Below are positions 1 to 9,114 of a stretch of 64,000 nt of DNA, piece by piece; positions within the stretch are counted from its first letter, which is position 1, and every line of letters begins with the position of its first letter. The notes under the pieces are model-generated. The model searched no databases. It was given only the letters and a program-made list of their open reading frames with translations, and was not told the origin of the DNA. The position numbers were made by a program, and so were the translations under genes. This DNA is from Ruminococcus sp. HUN007 (lineage in GTDB: Bacteria; Bacillota; Clostridia; Oscillospirales; Ruminococcaceae), in the NCBI RefSeq assembly GCF_000712055.1, contig NZ_JOOA01000002.1:1922001-1986000 (forward strand), given 5' to 3'.

Positions 1-739
1 GTCTCTTTATCTTTTCAACGTATTCCTTAAGATGATCGTTGAATTCAGGAAGATTGAAGTACCAGTTCACAACATCCTTCATGATAGGTGTGTCACCGGT
101 AAGTGTGCTCTTCGGATCGATGAGGTTTTCAGGCATGTACTGATGTCCGAGGTCACATTCGTCGGCATAAGCCTTTTCAGACTGACATCCTTCAACAGGA
201 CATTTACCGATTACCTGACGGCCGTTGAGGAAAACGCCTGCCTTTTCGTCGAAGAACTGTCTTGTTGTTATCTTGGAAAGATGACCGTTCTCATAAAGCT
301 TTCTGATTACCTTATCAGATACTTCGTTGTGTATCTCAGCTGAACGGCCAAGGCCTGAAGCACCGAAAAGATTTGTGCTGATCTCGTAGTCTTCGAGTGT
401 CTTCTTCTGCTTCAGATGGTTTCTTTCAACGTAGTCCCTTATAGTGCCTTCAAATTCACCTGCTTCAACGAGCTTTCTGTAGCCCTCGGCGATAGGTGAA
501 CCGTAGCAGTCAGTACCGGAAACGAAGATAACGTTGTCCTTACCTATTCTGTCACGTAAAAATCTTGCAAAAACATCGGCAAATACGAACACACCGCCTA
601 TGTGTCCGAAATGGAGTGACTTGTTGCCGTAAGGCATACCGCCTGTTATAACGGCTCTTTTCGGGAATACCGGTCTCTCCTCAGCCTTTTTTCTGAATTC
701 GTTTGCTTTACTGTTATCGTTCTTTTTTTCGTTTTCCAT
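1..739 (-). CDS. metG: Methionyl-tRNA synthetase, N-terminal part (cut by window edge)
   Basis: Charges tRNA-Met with methionine in the cytoplasm. The frame is open from an ATG at 739 to the left edge, giving about 246 residues of the N-terminal class I catalytic core. Visible motifs are ITGGMPYGNKSLHFGHIGG (the HIGH region), FVSGTDCYGSPIAEG, and a zinc-knuckle-like stretch (CPVEGC...CDLGH). The start is set by GGAGG seven bases upstream. It lies 17 bp after gltX on the same strand and is probably the last or near-last gene of the rimP-nusA-infB operon. The C-terminal anticodon-binding part is outside the window. The identification is firm. Confidence 0.9.
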   Translation of the reverse strand, partial: MENEKKNDNSKANEFRKKAEERPVFPKRAVITGGMPYGNKSLHFGHIGGVFVFADVFARFLRDRIGKDNVIFVSGTDCYGSPIAEGYRKLVEAGEFEGTIRDYVERNHLKQKKTLEDYEISTNLFGASGLGRSAEIHNEVSDKVIRKLYENGHLSKITTRQFFDEKAGVFLNGRQVIGKCPVEGCQSEKAYADECDLGHQYMPENLIDPKSTLTGDTPIMKDVVNWYFNLPEFNDHLKEYVEKIKR

Positions 740-756
740 TTGCTTTTTCCTCCGGC

Positions 757-2415
757 TTATCTGCCAAGAAATTCAGACGCCTTGTCGAGACGCTTCATGC
801 AGCTGTCATTTCCGAGGATCTGCATGATAGTCCAGAGATCAGGTGTGTTCTTTCTGCCTGTAACGGCAACACGGATTATTTCAGCTATGTGGCTTACGTT
901 GCCCTTGTACTTGTCAGGTTCAGCCTTGTACGCCTTCATGTCGGAAGCGTATCCGAACTTGTCTGCAACTGCTTTGAGCTTGTTGAACCATGTCTGGTTG
1001 TCATCATTCGGATCATATGTATTTTTAAATTCAGCTATTATTTCAGTCATGTTCTCATACTTCCCGAACTCGTACTCAGGTGTGAATATATCGTCGAAGA
1101 AGTAGCTTAGGAAATCAAACATCTGGCTGCAGTTGATGAAGTCCTTACGTCTTCTCTTCTGACCGACGCCCATGCAGAGATCCATAATGCGGCCCATCTT
1201 GTCCGGGTCACCGAAGTAAACAGGAACTGATTCCGGCTTGTACTGCTTCATCCACTTAAGGAAGTACTCGTAAACTTCCTCGCGGTCCTTTGCTGAAATG
1301 ATGTTCGAGCTTATGTCGTCGAGCTTCTGGAGGTCGAAGAGGATACCGGAAACGCCCATCTTGTTAAGTGAGAACTTGAATTCCTCAATCGGAACGCCAG
1401 GGTTCTTCTGATACCATTCCTCGAAGTTTGAGTTGAGGATAGTAAGGAGATATACTCTTACTGCCTCCGGATGGTAGCCGAGCTCTCTGTAGTAACCGAG
1501 TGAAAGTTCAGGGTCCTTTCTCTTGGAAAGCTTTCTCTTCTTTCCGTCCTCGATCTTCATGAGCTGTGCTGTGTGTGCGTACTTCGGTCTTCTGAAGCCG
1601 AGTACATTAAAGAGCTCAACGTGGATCGGAACTGAAGGGAGCCATTCGCATCCGCGGATAACCGTAGTTGTTCTCATGAGATGATCGTCAACTGCATGTG
1701 CAAAGTGGTAAGTCGGAATACCGTCAGACTTGAGTATTACAACGTCCATGATGTTTTCCGGAAGTGAAACCTCACCCATGATCTCGTCCTTAAACTTAAA
1801 GGTATTTCCCGGTATGCCCTGTGAACGGAGACGCATGCTGTACGGCTCGCCGTTCTTTATTCTTTCGGCAGCCTCTTCCATGCTTAAGTTACGGCACTTC
1901 GCATACTTTCCGTAGTAACCGATGTCGTTTACCTTTTCCTCGCTCTGTTCGTTTCTTATAGCATTGAGTTCTTCCTCACTGCAGAAGCAAGGGTAAGCAA
2001 GACCGCGCTTTACAAGATCCTTAACGTATGTCTGGTAGATCTCGGCACGCTGTCTCTGATAGAAAGGTCCGTAGTTTACCTTTCCTGCCTGTCTGTCAAC
2101 TTCAGCGCCTTCGTCGAACTGTATATTGAAATAATCGAGTGAAGAGATAACTGATTCAACTGCACCTTCAACCTTACGCTTGTTGTCAGTGTCTTCGATA
2201 CGGAGATAGAAAACGCCGCCGCTTCTGTGTGCAAGACGTTCGCCAGCCATGGCGCTGTAAAGATTTCCGAGGTGGATAAATCCTGTCGGGCTTGGTCCTA
2301 TACGTGTTACTTCAGCCTTGTCAGGAAGGTCTCTCTGAGGATACTTTTCCTCATAGTAATCAGGTGTATGCTTTATATCCGGGAACAAAAGCTCCGCAAA
2401 CTCTTCATTTGTCAT
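757..2415 (-). CDS. gltX: Glutamyl-tRNA synthetase
   Basis: Class I aminoacyl-tRNA synthetase that loads glutamate onto tRNA-Glu (and perhaps tRNA-Gln; discrimination cannot be judged here). The 552-residue protein has the HIGH signature as IGPSPTGFIHLGN (residues 39-51), a CFC zinc-site-like motif near residue 140 and the KMSKS loop as KLSKRKD near residue 300, followed by the anticodon-binding half. AGGAGG seven bases before the ATG at 2415 sets the start. Its first 11 bases overlap the end of ribF, so the two are likely translationally coupled. The length is slightly above the usual 480-500 residues. Confidence 0.95.
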   Translation of the reverse strand: MTNEEFAELLFPDIKHTPDYYEEKYPQRDLPDKAEVTRIGPSPTGFIHLGNLYSAMAGERLAHRSGGVFYLRIEDTDNKRKVEGAVESVISSLDYFNIQFDEGAEVDRQAGKVNYGPFYQRQRAEIYQTYVKDLVKRGLAYPCFCSEEELNAIRNEQSEEKVNDIGYYGKYAKCRNLSMEEAAERIKNGEPYSMRLRSQGIPGNTFKFKDEIMGEVSLPENIMDVVILKSDGIPTYHFAHAVDDHLMRTTTVIRGCEWLPSVPIHVELFNVLGFRRPKYAHTAQLMKIEDGKKRKLSKRKDPELSLGYYRELGYHPEAVRVYLLTILNSNFEEWYQKNPGVPIEEFKFSLNKMGVSGILFDLQKLDDISSNIISAKDREEVYEYFLKWMKQYKPESVPVYFGDPDKMGRIMDLCMGVGQKRRRKDFINCSQMFDFLSYFFDDIFTPEYEFGKYENMTEIIAEFKNTYDPNDDNQTWFNKLKAVADKFGYASDMKAYKAEPDKYKGNVSHIAEIIRVAVTGRKNTPDLWTIMQILGNDSCMKRLDKASEFLGR

Positions 2416-3307
2416 TTATATTCCTCCTGTTTTCAATATCCATACAAATCTGTTTTTTAAGCGCATCAAGAGAGTCAAACTTTCTCTCCGGACGCAGAAA
2501 ATCAGAAAAGCTCACTTCCAGCGTCTTACCGTAAAGATCGCCGGAAAATCCGAGTATATGTGTCTCGGCAAGCGGCTTTGCTTCCTTCTCAACAGTAGGC
2601 TTCACTCCGATATTCGTGATGCCGTCATACTGTTTTCCGTCAATGGCCACACTCGTCGCATAGACACCGTATGCCGGTATGAGCTGTCCTTCACCGAACG
2701 ACTGATTTATCGTGGGAAAATCGATCGTTCTTCCTATATGATTACCGTCGGTGACGGTACCTGTTATACTGTAATTATATCCGAGAAGGCGGTTTGCCTT
2801 TTTCACATTCCCGGATGACAAAAGTTCACGTATTTTCGATGACGAAACAGTCTCGCCGTCTATAACTACCGGTTCAACTATACTTACTTCAAAACCGTAC
2901 TTCTGTCCGTATTCCCTGAGGGATGCAACATCTCCTGCAGCACCCTTTCCGAATCTGAAATCACGTCCGCACACTACACGGACAGCATTCATTCTGCCTG
3001 CAAGAACGGACTTTGCAAATTCCTCAGCTTCGTAATCCTTAAGCTCTGAAAAATCAGCACAGCAGATATTCCCGATGCCTGCGTTACGTATCATTTCAAG
3101 CTTTACGCTGTTCGGAACGACGTAGCGGTAACTCTGTCCGTGCTTTTTCACAAGACTTTCGGAATCAAAGGTAAACACGGCAGCTTCCGCTCCCTGTTCG
3201 CTGAAGCTTTCTGCCCTTTCGAAAACTGCACGGTGGCCGTTGTGTACTCCGTCAAACATACCGAGTGCCACAGCAGTCTTCTTTCCTGAAAAATCTTTTA
3301 TATCCAA
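2405..3307 (-). CDS. ribF: Bifunctional riboflavin kinase / FAD synthetase
   Basis: Converts riboflavin to FMN and FMN to FAD. The N-terminal nucleotidyltransferase domain shows VALGMFDGVHNGHRA and an SSSKIRELL motif; the C-terminal riboflavin kinase domain shows TVTDGNHIGRTIDFPTIN and a GVYAT strand. An upstream ATG at 3379 has no ribosome-binding site, whereas a TTG at 3307 is preceded by GAGGAG with 8-nt spacing and gives 301 residues beginning just before the family core. I therefore chose the TTG start. It sits between truB and gltX in the operon, and its 3' end overlaps gltX by 11 bp. Confidence 0.92.
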   Translation of the reverse strand: MDIKDFSGKKTAVALGMFDGVHNGHRAVFERAESFSEQGAEAAVFTFDSESLVKKHGQSYRYVVPNSVKLEMIRNAGIGNICCADFSELKDYEAEEFAKSVLAGRMNAVRVVCGRDFRFGKGAAGDVASLREYGQKYGFEVSIVEPVVIDGETVSSSKIRELLSSGNVKKANRLLGYNYSITGTVTDGNHIGRTIDFPTINQSFGEGQLIPAYGVYATSVAIDGKQYDGITNIGVKPTVEKEAKPLAETHILGFSGDLYGKTLEVSFSDFLRPERKFDSLDALKKQICMDIENRRNINDK

Positions 3308-3432
3308 ATAAAAAACTCCTCTGTCTGCGCTGTAATATCTGTATCTTCGGGAAAACAGGGTTACACGGACCTGCCGCATAACCCGGAGTTTATTTTCTGA
3401 TCATCATTCCCGTCTGAAAAAAATACGACAGT

Positions 3433-4326
3433 TTATAAGGCAAAATTTTTAAATACTCTCAGACAGTCATCCTTTACAAATGCAAGTCCCATGAATTTTC
3501 CTTCATCGGAAAACACCCTGTAACGTACATTTTCATCACTGTTACGCAGACCGATCTTCCTTGTAAACAGTTTAACGCCGTTCCTATAAAGTTTCGTGCA
3601 GTCCGCATCAAGATGAATGTCAGGATAACTTTCAAAAACACTTTCCACCGGCAGAAGTTTTCCTTCAGCAGCACCTTCGTCCGCAAGGGCCTGTACTTCT
3701 TCAAGCGTCAGACAGTCTGAAAGTGTGAAACCGTTTGACTGAGTACGGACAAGCGCTGTCATGACCCCGCCGCAGCCGAGCCTTATACCGATGTCGTGTA
3801 TGATAGTTCTTATGTATGTTCCCTTTGAACATTCTATGTAAAGTACGCCTTCACCCGTTTCCGCGGAATACTCTTCAAGAATGAGTGAAGATACATTTAT
3901 CTTTCTTGGCTGACGTTCGACTTCAATACCCTGTCTTGCCAGCTCGTAAAGTCTTTTTCCGTTCACCGAGACCGCAGAGTACATAGGAGGTATCTGCATT
4001 ATATCTCCGGTGAATTCCGGAATGAGTTTTTCTATGTCACCGGCGCTGCAGGTGACCTCACATTTTTTCAGAACAGTACCGGATGAGTCCTGTGTATCGG
4101 TCTGTTCGCCGAGCCTGAATGAAGCTCTGTACGCCTTGGCACTGTCCGGCATTATGTCGCAGGCTTTTGTAGCGTTTCCCACGAAAACCGGAAGCACACC
4201 TGTCGCCATGGGATCAAGTGTACCGGCGTGGCCTATTTTCCTTGTTTTGAGTATGCCGCGCAGCTTTGCCACCACGTCAAATGATGTAAAACCCTGCGGT
4301 TTGTTTATACACAGTATGCCGTTCAT
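3433..4326 (-). CDS. truB: tRNA pseudouridine(55) synthase
   Basis: Makes the universal pseudouridine at position 55 in the T-loop of tRNAs. The 297-residue protein opens with GILCINKPQGFTSFDVV and carries the catalytic motif GHAGTLDPMATGVLPV with the nucleophilic aspartate at residue 38. Later family motifs QIPPMYSAV and GTYIRTIIHDIG are present. It starts directly after the stop of the nrnA-like gene, as in many Firmicutes rbfA-nrnA-truB-ribF strings. About 125 bp without recognised features separate it from the TTG start of ribF. Confidence 0.96.
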   Translation of the reverse strand: MNGILCINKPQGFTSFDVVAKLRGILKTRKIGHAGTLDPMATGVLPVFVGNATKACDIMPDSAKAYRASFRLGEQTDTQDSSGTVLKKCEVTCSAGDIEKLIPEFTGDIMQIPPMYSAVSVNGKRLYELARQGIEVERQPRKINVSSLILEEYSAETGEGVLYIECSKGTYIRTIIHDIGIRLGCGGVMTALVRTQSNGFTLSDCLTLEEVQALADEGAAEGKLLPVESVFESYPDIHLDADCTKLYRNGVKLFTRKIGLRNSDENVRYRVFSDEGKFMGLAFVKDDCLRVFKNFAL

Positions 4327-5283
4327 TTATTCACCCATTGCCTTTTCGACAGCTGCTACAAGCTGCTTTTCAGCATCCTCAAGTGATGCCTTCACAAGAC
4401 AGCCCGACGCGCAGATGTGACCGCCGCCGCCGAATTCCTTACAAACCGCAGAAACATTTACTTTTCCTGCGGAACGCATAGAAACCTTGTACTCGCCCGG
4501 CTTCTTTTCCTTGATCGTAACAGCGACTTCAACGCCCTGTATCTGAAGCGAAAGTCCTGCAACTCCGTCGAATTCCTCATCAGGAACACCAAGGTTCTGA
4601 CGAAGTTCCTCAGTAACTGAAATTACTGCGATACGTTCGCCGCAGTACATGTTCATGTTACCGAGCAGATGCTGTTCAAGCTTTATTCTTGCGCGGCTCT
4701 TGATGTCGAACATCTCACGGTTGATTCGGGCAAAGTCAAAATCATATCCGCCGATAAGCTTTCCCGCAGTCTCGTGGGCTTCACGCGATGAATTGCTGAA
4801 CTTAAAGCATCCGGTGTCAGTCGCAATGCCGGTGTAAAGGCACTTTGCTATCCTGTCATCGAGTTCAAGACCTAGTTCCTCAAAAAGTCGGAACAGTACC
4901 TCGCATGCCGCTGAGGCTTTTCCGTTCAAAAGCGTATTTTTTGCATACATGATGTTGGAAATATGATGGTCGATGCAAAGATCCACTCTGTCTGCATAAA
5001 CGTCTTTAAGATCACCGAGAAGATTCGGGTCAGCTATGTCCACAGCGATAACGCTGTCCGGTTCAAAACTCTCCTGCTCCTCATATCCTTCGCCCAGAAA
5101 AGCATAGCGCGGAGTTATGCCGTCCGGCATGATGACCGCTGCTTTTTTGTTCATTTTTTTCAAGGCAAAGTAAAGTGCAAATCCGGAACCGATGGTATCG
5201 CCGTCCGGGCTCTGATGAGTGAGTATGTGAACATTGTCACAGGCCTTTATGATCTCTGCCGCCTGTCTGTAATCTATCTGCAT
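4327..5283 (-). CDS. nrnA: DHH-family phosphoesterase, NrnA-like (oligoribonuclease / pAp phosphatase)
   Basis: Likely degrades short oligoribonucleotides and/or 3'-phosphoadenosine 5'-phosphate, the role of NrnA in Bacillus. The 318 residues carry the DHH-superfamily metal motifs: HQSPDGDTIGSG (near 23-34), VDIADP, CIDHHISN (the DHH motif) and the DHHA1 glycine-rich motif FGGGGHICASG near the C-terminus. Length is normal for the family. It lies between rbfA and truB, the standard place for this gene in Firmicutes, and its stop abuts the truB ATG. Which substrate it prefers cannot be told from sequence. Confidence 0.9.
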   Translation of the reverse strand: MQIDYRQAAEIIKACDNVHILTHQSPDGDTIGSGFALYFALKKMNKKAAVIMPDGITPRYAFLGEGYEEQESFEPDSVIAVDIADPNLLGDLKDVYADRVDLCIDHHISNIMYAKNTLLNGKASAACEVLFRLFEELGLELDDRIAKCLYTGIATDTGCFKFSNSSREAHETAGKLIGGYDFDFARINREMFDIKSRARIKLEQHLLGNMNMYCGERIAVISVTEELRQNLGVPDEEFDGVAGLSLQIQGVEVAVTIKEKKPGEYKVSMRSAGKVNVSAVCKEFGGGGHICASGCLVKASLEDAEKQLVAAVEKAMGE

Positions 5284-5317
5284 AATACACTTTCCTTTTC
5301 GGGTTTGTCACTGGTTT

Positions 5318-5683
5318 TTATTCGGCTTCCTTTGTGTCGTCACTGTGACCGAAGTTTTCGATTATCTTGTTGATCTCGCTTGAACGTTCGATCGAATTGT
5401 CAGCAATAAATTTGAGTTCAGGGCTCTTGCGCATCTTAAGACGCGCAAAAAGCTCTCTTTTTATATATCCGGAAGCACTTGTGAGTCCCTTTACAGACTC
5501 CTTTGCCTTTTCAATACCTTCGAAGCTTGAAACATAGACCTTGCAGTGTGAAAGGTCGTTTGAAAGATCCACTCTTACAATAGTAAGAAATTCTGCAATT
5601 CTAGGATCCTTCAGCTCACGCATGATGGCAGTCAGTTCTCTCTTTATATCTTCACCAAGTCGTCCTGCTTTAAAACTCGCCAT
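5318..5683 (-). CDS. rbfA: 30S ribosome-binding factor A
   Basis: Small KH-like protein that helps mature the 16S rRNA 5' end in the 30S subunit. The 121 residues contain the family core: RLGEDIKRELTAIMRELKDPR, TIVRVDLSNDLSHCKVYVS and IKRELFARLKMRKSPELKF. It follows infB after a 162-bp gap holding strong hairpins and precedes the nrnA-like gene. Gene order and length (usually 115-130 aa) agree. Confidence 0.95.
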   Translation of the reverse strand: MASFKAGRLGEDIKRELTAIMRELKDPRIAEFLTIVRVDLSNDLSHCKVYVSSFEGIEKAKESVKGLTSASGYIKRELFARLKMRKSPELKFIADNSIERSSEINKIIENFGHSDDTKEAE

Positions 5684-5845
5684 TATTAAAGCCTCCTTTA
5701 TATTATGCTCTCCGGGTCATCCGTGTCAGAGAAGTGTGAACCTCTCTCCGGAGAGCATGTATTATTCTTCATTCCTCTCCCTTCGGAGAGCTGTATTCTC
5801 CATCTCCCCCCTCCCTCCGGGAGGGGGGCAGGGGGGTGGGGATAA
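5684..5845. other. infB-rbfA intergenic region with stacked hairpins and a G-rich tract
   Basis: This 162-bp gap inside the operon holds two inverted-repeat structures. One has arms ATGCTCTCCGG (5704-5714) and CCGGAGAGCAT around 5749-5759. The second is CCCCCCTCCC facing GGGAGGGGGG around 5806-5828. The plus strand then carries four G-runs of three or more within 5819-5841, a canonical G-quadruplex pattern, so the mRNA is C-rich there. No ORF is seen. It may reduce read-through or stabilise mRNA ends; this is inference. Confidence 0.6.
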
Positions 5846-8503
5846 TCAATCCTCTCTGTACTCTTCCATTATGAAGGCTTCGAATATATCGCCTTCCTTG
5901 ATGTCGTTGAAACGTTCAAGACCGATACCGCATTCAAATCCGGAAGCAACTTCCTTTGCGTCGTCCTTGAAACGCTTGAGGCTGTCGATCTTGTCTTCGG
6001 CAATAACGATACCGTCACGTACAACTCTGATCTCGCACTGTCTTGTTACCTTACCGTCAAGCACATATGCACCGGCAATAGTACCAACGTTGGAGATCTT
6101 GTATACCTGTCTTACCTCGATACGTCCCATGAGGTTTTCACGGTACTTAGGAGCAAGCATACCCTTCATCGCTGTTTCGATCTCTTCGATTGCATCGTAG
6201 ATGATCCTGTAGAGACGGATGTCGATGCCGTCCTTCTTTGCATTTTCTGCAATTACAGGATCAGGTCTTACGTTGAATCCGATGATGATAGCGTTTGAAG
6301 CATTTGCAAGCATGAGGTCACCTTCAGTTACGGTACCTACACCGCCGTGGATAACTCTTACGCGTACTTCGTCATTTGAAAGCTTTTCAAGTGACTGTGT
6401 AACGGCTTCAACTGAACCCTGTACGTCAGCCTTGACGATAAGAGGGAGTTCCTTGATGTCGCCTTCAGCGATCTGGCTGAAGAGGTTGTCGAGTGTGACC
6501 TTCTGGTAAGCTTTGAAGTGTTCTTCCTTGGCTTCGTGCTTTCTCTGTTCAACGAGTTCACGTGCAAGTCTTTCGTCTTCAACGGCGTTGAATGTGTCAC
6601 CTGCGCTCGGTACTTCAGCGAGACCTGTGATCTCAACAGGAACTGAAGGACCTGCAGACTTGACTTCCTTGCCCTTGTCGTTTGTCATAACTCTTACACG
6701 GCCGACAGATGTACCTGCGATGATGATGTCGCCCTGATGAAGTGTACCGTTCTGTACGAGAAGTGTTGCGATAGGACCACGACCCTTGTCGAGTCTTGCT
6801 TCGATAACAGCACCCTTTGCAAGTCTGTTCGGATTAGCCTTGAGTTCACGGAATTCAGCAACGAGAAGTACGTTTTCGAGGAGTTCCTTGATACCTTCGC
6901 CTGTCTTAGCTGATACAGGTACGCAGATGACGTCACCGCCCCATTCTTCGATTACAAGGCCGTGTTCAGTGAGTTCCTGCTTAACCTTGTCAGGGTTTGC
7001 GCCTTCCTTGTCCATCTTGTTGATAGCAACGATGATGGAAACGCCTGCAGCCTTTGCATGGTTGATAGCTTCAACTGTCTGCGGCATGATACCGTCATCG
7101 GCAGCAACAACGAGAATTGCGATATCTGTTACAGATGCACCTCTTGCACGCATTGCTGTAAATGCTTCGTGGCCAGGTGTATCAAGGAATGTGATATGCT
7201 TTTCGCCTACACGAACCTTGTAAGCACCGATGTGCTGTGTGATACCGCCGGCTTCCGTATCAGTTACGTGTGCCTTTCTGATGTTGTCGAGAAGTGAAGT
7301 TTTACCGTGGTCAACGTGACCCATTACAACAACGACAGGATCTCTTTCGACCATATCCTCTTCTGAGTCGTTGTCATCGATAAGTCTTTCCTCGATAGTA
7401 ACGATAACTTCCTTTTCAACCTTTGCGCCGAGTTCCTCAGCGATGAGTGAAGCTGTATCGAAGTCGATCTCTTCATTTATTGAAGCCATTACGCCGAGGC
7501 CCATGAGCTTCTTGATAACTTCGGAAACTGTTACCTTGAGACGTGAAGCGAGTTCGCTTACAACGATGCTGTCCGGAATGAGGACCTTGAGCTGCTGCTT
7601 TCTTGCTCTTTCGAGTTCAAGACGGCGGAGCTTTTCAGTTTCAGTTTCCTTCTTTGAAAGATGCTTGTTCTTCTGAGCAGACTTCTGGTTGATCTTCTGC
7701 TTCTTTGTATAGTTGTCCTTGCTGTGGCTCTTCGGAGCTATCTGTTCGTATCTTTCGTTGTACTTGTCGAGTTCAACATAGCTTCCGCGTGTGTCAACTG
7801 TTCTTACAGACTTTTCAGGAACAGAGGATGCCATATTTGCATTGAGACTTGTCTTTTCTCCGCGCTGGTTTGATCCGCTCTTTTCTTCCGGCTTGCGTAC
7901 CGGCTTCGGCTGCTTCTGCTGAAGCGGTCTTGAAAAGTCCTTATGCTTTTTAGGCTGCTGCTTTGGTGATTCAGTATCTGGTATGCTGTTATTCTTTTGA
8001 TTCATATTCTCTACCGATTCCTTCTTATCATCAGCTTTGCTTTCTTCCTTAACTGGTTTAACCGTTTCTTCAGTTTTCTTTTCAGTCTTCTCAGCCTTTA
8101 CAGGTTTTTCGACCGGCTTTTCTGCCTGCTTCGGAGCAGCCTTTTCGACCGGCTTCTCTGCCTGCTTTTCAGCTGGTTTTTCTGCAGTCTTTTCTGCAGG
8201 TTTTTCCTGAGCCTTTGGCTTCTTGTTCTCAGGCTTTTTATTTTCTGCAGGAGCACTCTTTTCTTCCTTCTTTTCAGGCGCTTTTGCCTCCTGCTTTTTA
8301 TTTCTCTGTTCAAAGTAGGCATCCAGGCTGGCTACCTGATTCTCCTGTGTGAAATGTTCAAGAACTAAATTTATCTCTTCTTCAGTAAGAGTAGATGAAG
8401 GTTTCTTCTTTACATCAGAAAACTCTCCCATAAGTTCTGCAACATCATTTCCTGATACACCGAGATCCTTTGCCAGATCGCTTATCTTGATTTTTTTTAA
8501 CAT
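5846..8503 (-). CDS. infB: Translation initiation factor IF-2
   Basis: GTPase that places initiator tRNA on the 30S subunit. The 885-residue protein begins with an IF2_N domain ([18 protein letters not shown]), followed by a long lysine/glutamate/proline-rich linker (about residues 65-280) with repeated EKP(V/A)EK units. A second IF2_N domain follows ([21 protein letters not shown]), then the G domain with [21 protein letters not shown] and NKMDK, and the C-terminal beta-barrel and tRNA-binding domains. It lies between ylxQ and rbfA. The linker is probably disordered and may vary between strains. Confidence 0.97.
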   Translation of the reverse strand: MLKKIKISDLAKDLGVSGNDVAELMGEFSDVKKKPSSTLTEEEINLVLEHFTQENQVASLDAYFEQRNKKQEAKAPEKKEEKSAPAENKKPENKKPKAQEKPAEKTAEKPAEKQAEKPVEKAAPKQAEKPVEKPVKAEKTEKKTEETVKPVKEESKADDKKESVENMNQKNNSIPDTESPKQQPKKHKDFSRPLQQKQPKPVRKPEEKSGSNQRGEKTSLNANMASSVPEKSVRTVDTRGSYVELDKYNERYEQIAPKSHSKDNYTKKQKINQKSAQKNKHLSKKETETEKLRRLELERARKQQLKVLIPDSIVVSELASRLKVTVSEVIKKLMGLGVMASINEEIDFDTASLIAEELGAKVEKEVIVTIEERLIDDNDSEEDMVERDPVVVVMGHVDHGKTSLLDNIRKAHVTDTEAGGITQHIGAYKVRVGEKHITFLDTPGHEAFTAMRARGASVTDIAILVVAADDGIMPQTVEAINHAKAAGVSIIVAINKMDKEGANPDKVKQELTEHGLVIEEWGGDVICVPVSAKTGEGIKELLENVLLVAEFRELKANPNRLAKGAVIEARLDKGRGPIATLLVQNGTLHQGDIIIAGTSVGRVRVMTNDKGKEVKSAGPSVPVEITGLAEVPSAGDTFNAVEDERLARELVEQRKHEAKEEHFKAYQKVTLDNLFSQIAEGDIKELPLIVKADVQGSVEAVTQSLEKLSNDEVRVRVIHGGVGTVTEGDLMLANASNAIIIGFNVRPDPVIAENAKKDGIDIRLYRIIYDAIEEIETAMKGMLAPKYRENLMGRIEVRQVYKISNVGTIAGAYVLDGKVTRQCEIRVVRDGIVIAEDKIDSLKRFKDDAKEVASGFECGIGLERFNDIKEGDIFEAFIMEEYRED

Positions 8504-8534
8504 TCTATAAGATACCTCCTGATTTTATATATTT

Positions 8535-8870
8535 TCAGACGTTATTTTCCTCACGTGCCTGTTCTGCGTATTCCCTGAGCTTACGGGCAAATCCCGCATC
8601 GCAGACTGCCATAACGCCTGCCTTTCGTCCGATACTGTTTCCTATGTCCTCCATGGTGAAAGGAAGTTCCACAAGCGGCACACTGCCTTTTTCACACATG
8701 AAAGCTGTTTCCTTGAGAGTTTTCGGGGAAACGTCTGACGTTACCATAACGCAGGCTGCCTTTCCTCCGGTAACTGATTCCTTTGAAACGTCGAAACCCT
8801 TTGCGAGACTGCCGGACTTTGCACACATGGTGAAAAGATTAAAGAATTTTTCCCTGTAATTCATCTTCAA
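8535..8870 (-). CDS. ylxQ: YlxQ-type L7Ae-family ribosomal protein
   Basis: Small RNA-binding protein of the L7Ae/L30e family found in Firmicutes nusA-infB operons; it binds kink-turn-like RNA. The 111 residues include LAKGFDVSKESVTGGKAACVMVTSDVSP and a C-terminal fold with KAGVMAVCDAGFARKL. The start overlaps the end of rnpM by 32 bp, so translation is probably coupled. The precise cellular role of YlxQ is not settled. Confidence 0.85.
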   Translation of the reverse strand: MKMNYREKFFNLFTMCAKSGSLAKGFDVSKESVTGGKAACVMVTSDVSPKTLKETAFMCEKGSVPLVELPFTMEDIGNSIGRKAGVMAVCDAGFARKLREYAEQAREENNV

Positions 8871-9111
8871 ACTCCTTGTACAGCTCGTCGCTTATCTCAC
8901 ATCCGAAGGATCTTGCTATGCGTCCGGACTTTCTCGCCTTCGCGAGACATTCCTTATCGGGACAGATGTACGCCCCTCTTCCGTTAAGGCGGCCTGTAAA
9001 GTCAAGCTTTACTTCGTTTTCAGCAGTCCTTACTATTCTGATAAGTTCTTTCTTGGGTTTCATTGTACTGCATCCGCAGCACATTCTTTCAGGTATTTTC
9101 TTTACACCCAT
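8839..9111 (-). CDS. rnpM: YlxR/RnpM family protein
   Basis: DUF448 (YlxR) protein, reported in Bacillus to modulate RNase P. The 90 residues have the family hallmarks: PERMCCGCSTMKPKKELIRIVRT at the N-terminus and LNGRGAYICPDKECLAKA in the middle. It is encoded four bases after the nusA stop and overlaps ylxQ. Length matches the family at about 90 aa. Confidence 0.9.
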   Translation of the reverse strand: MGVKKIPERMCCGCSTMKPKKELIRIVRTAENEVKLDFTGRLNGRGAYICPDKECLAKARKSGRIARSFGCEISDELYKEFEDELQGKIL

Positions 9112-9114
9112 TTT

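Noticed and set aside
6358..6636. Several long ORFs opposite or within infB and nusA
   Set aside because: They overlap strongly conserved coding sequence in other frames and have no family features.
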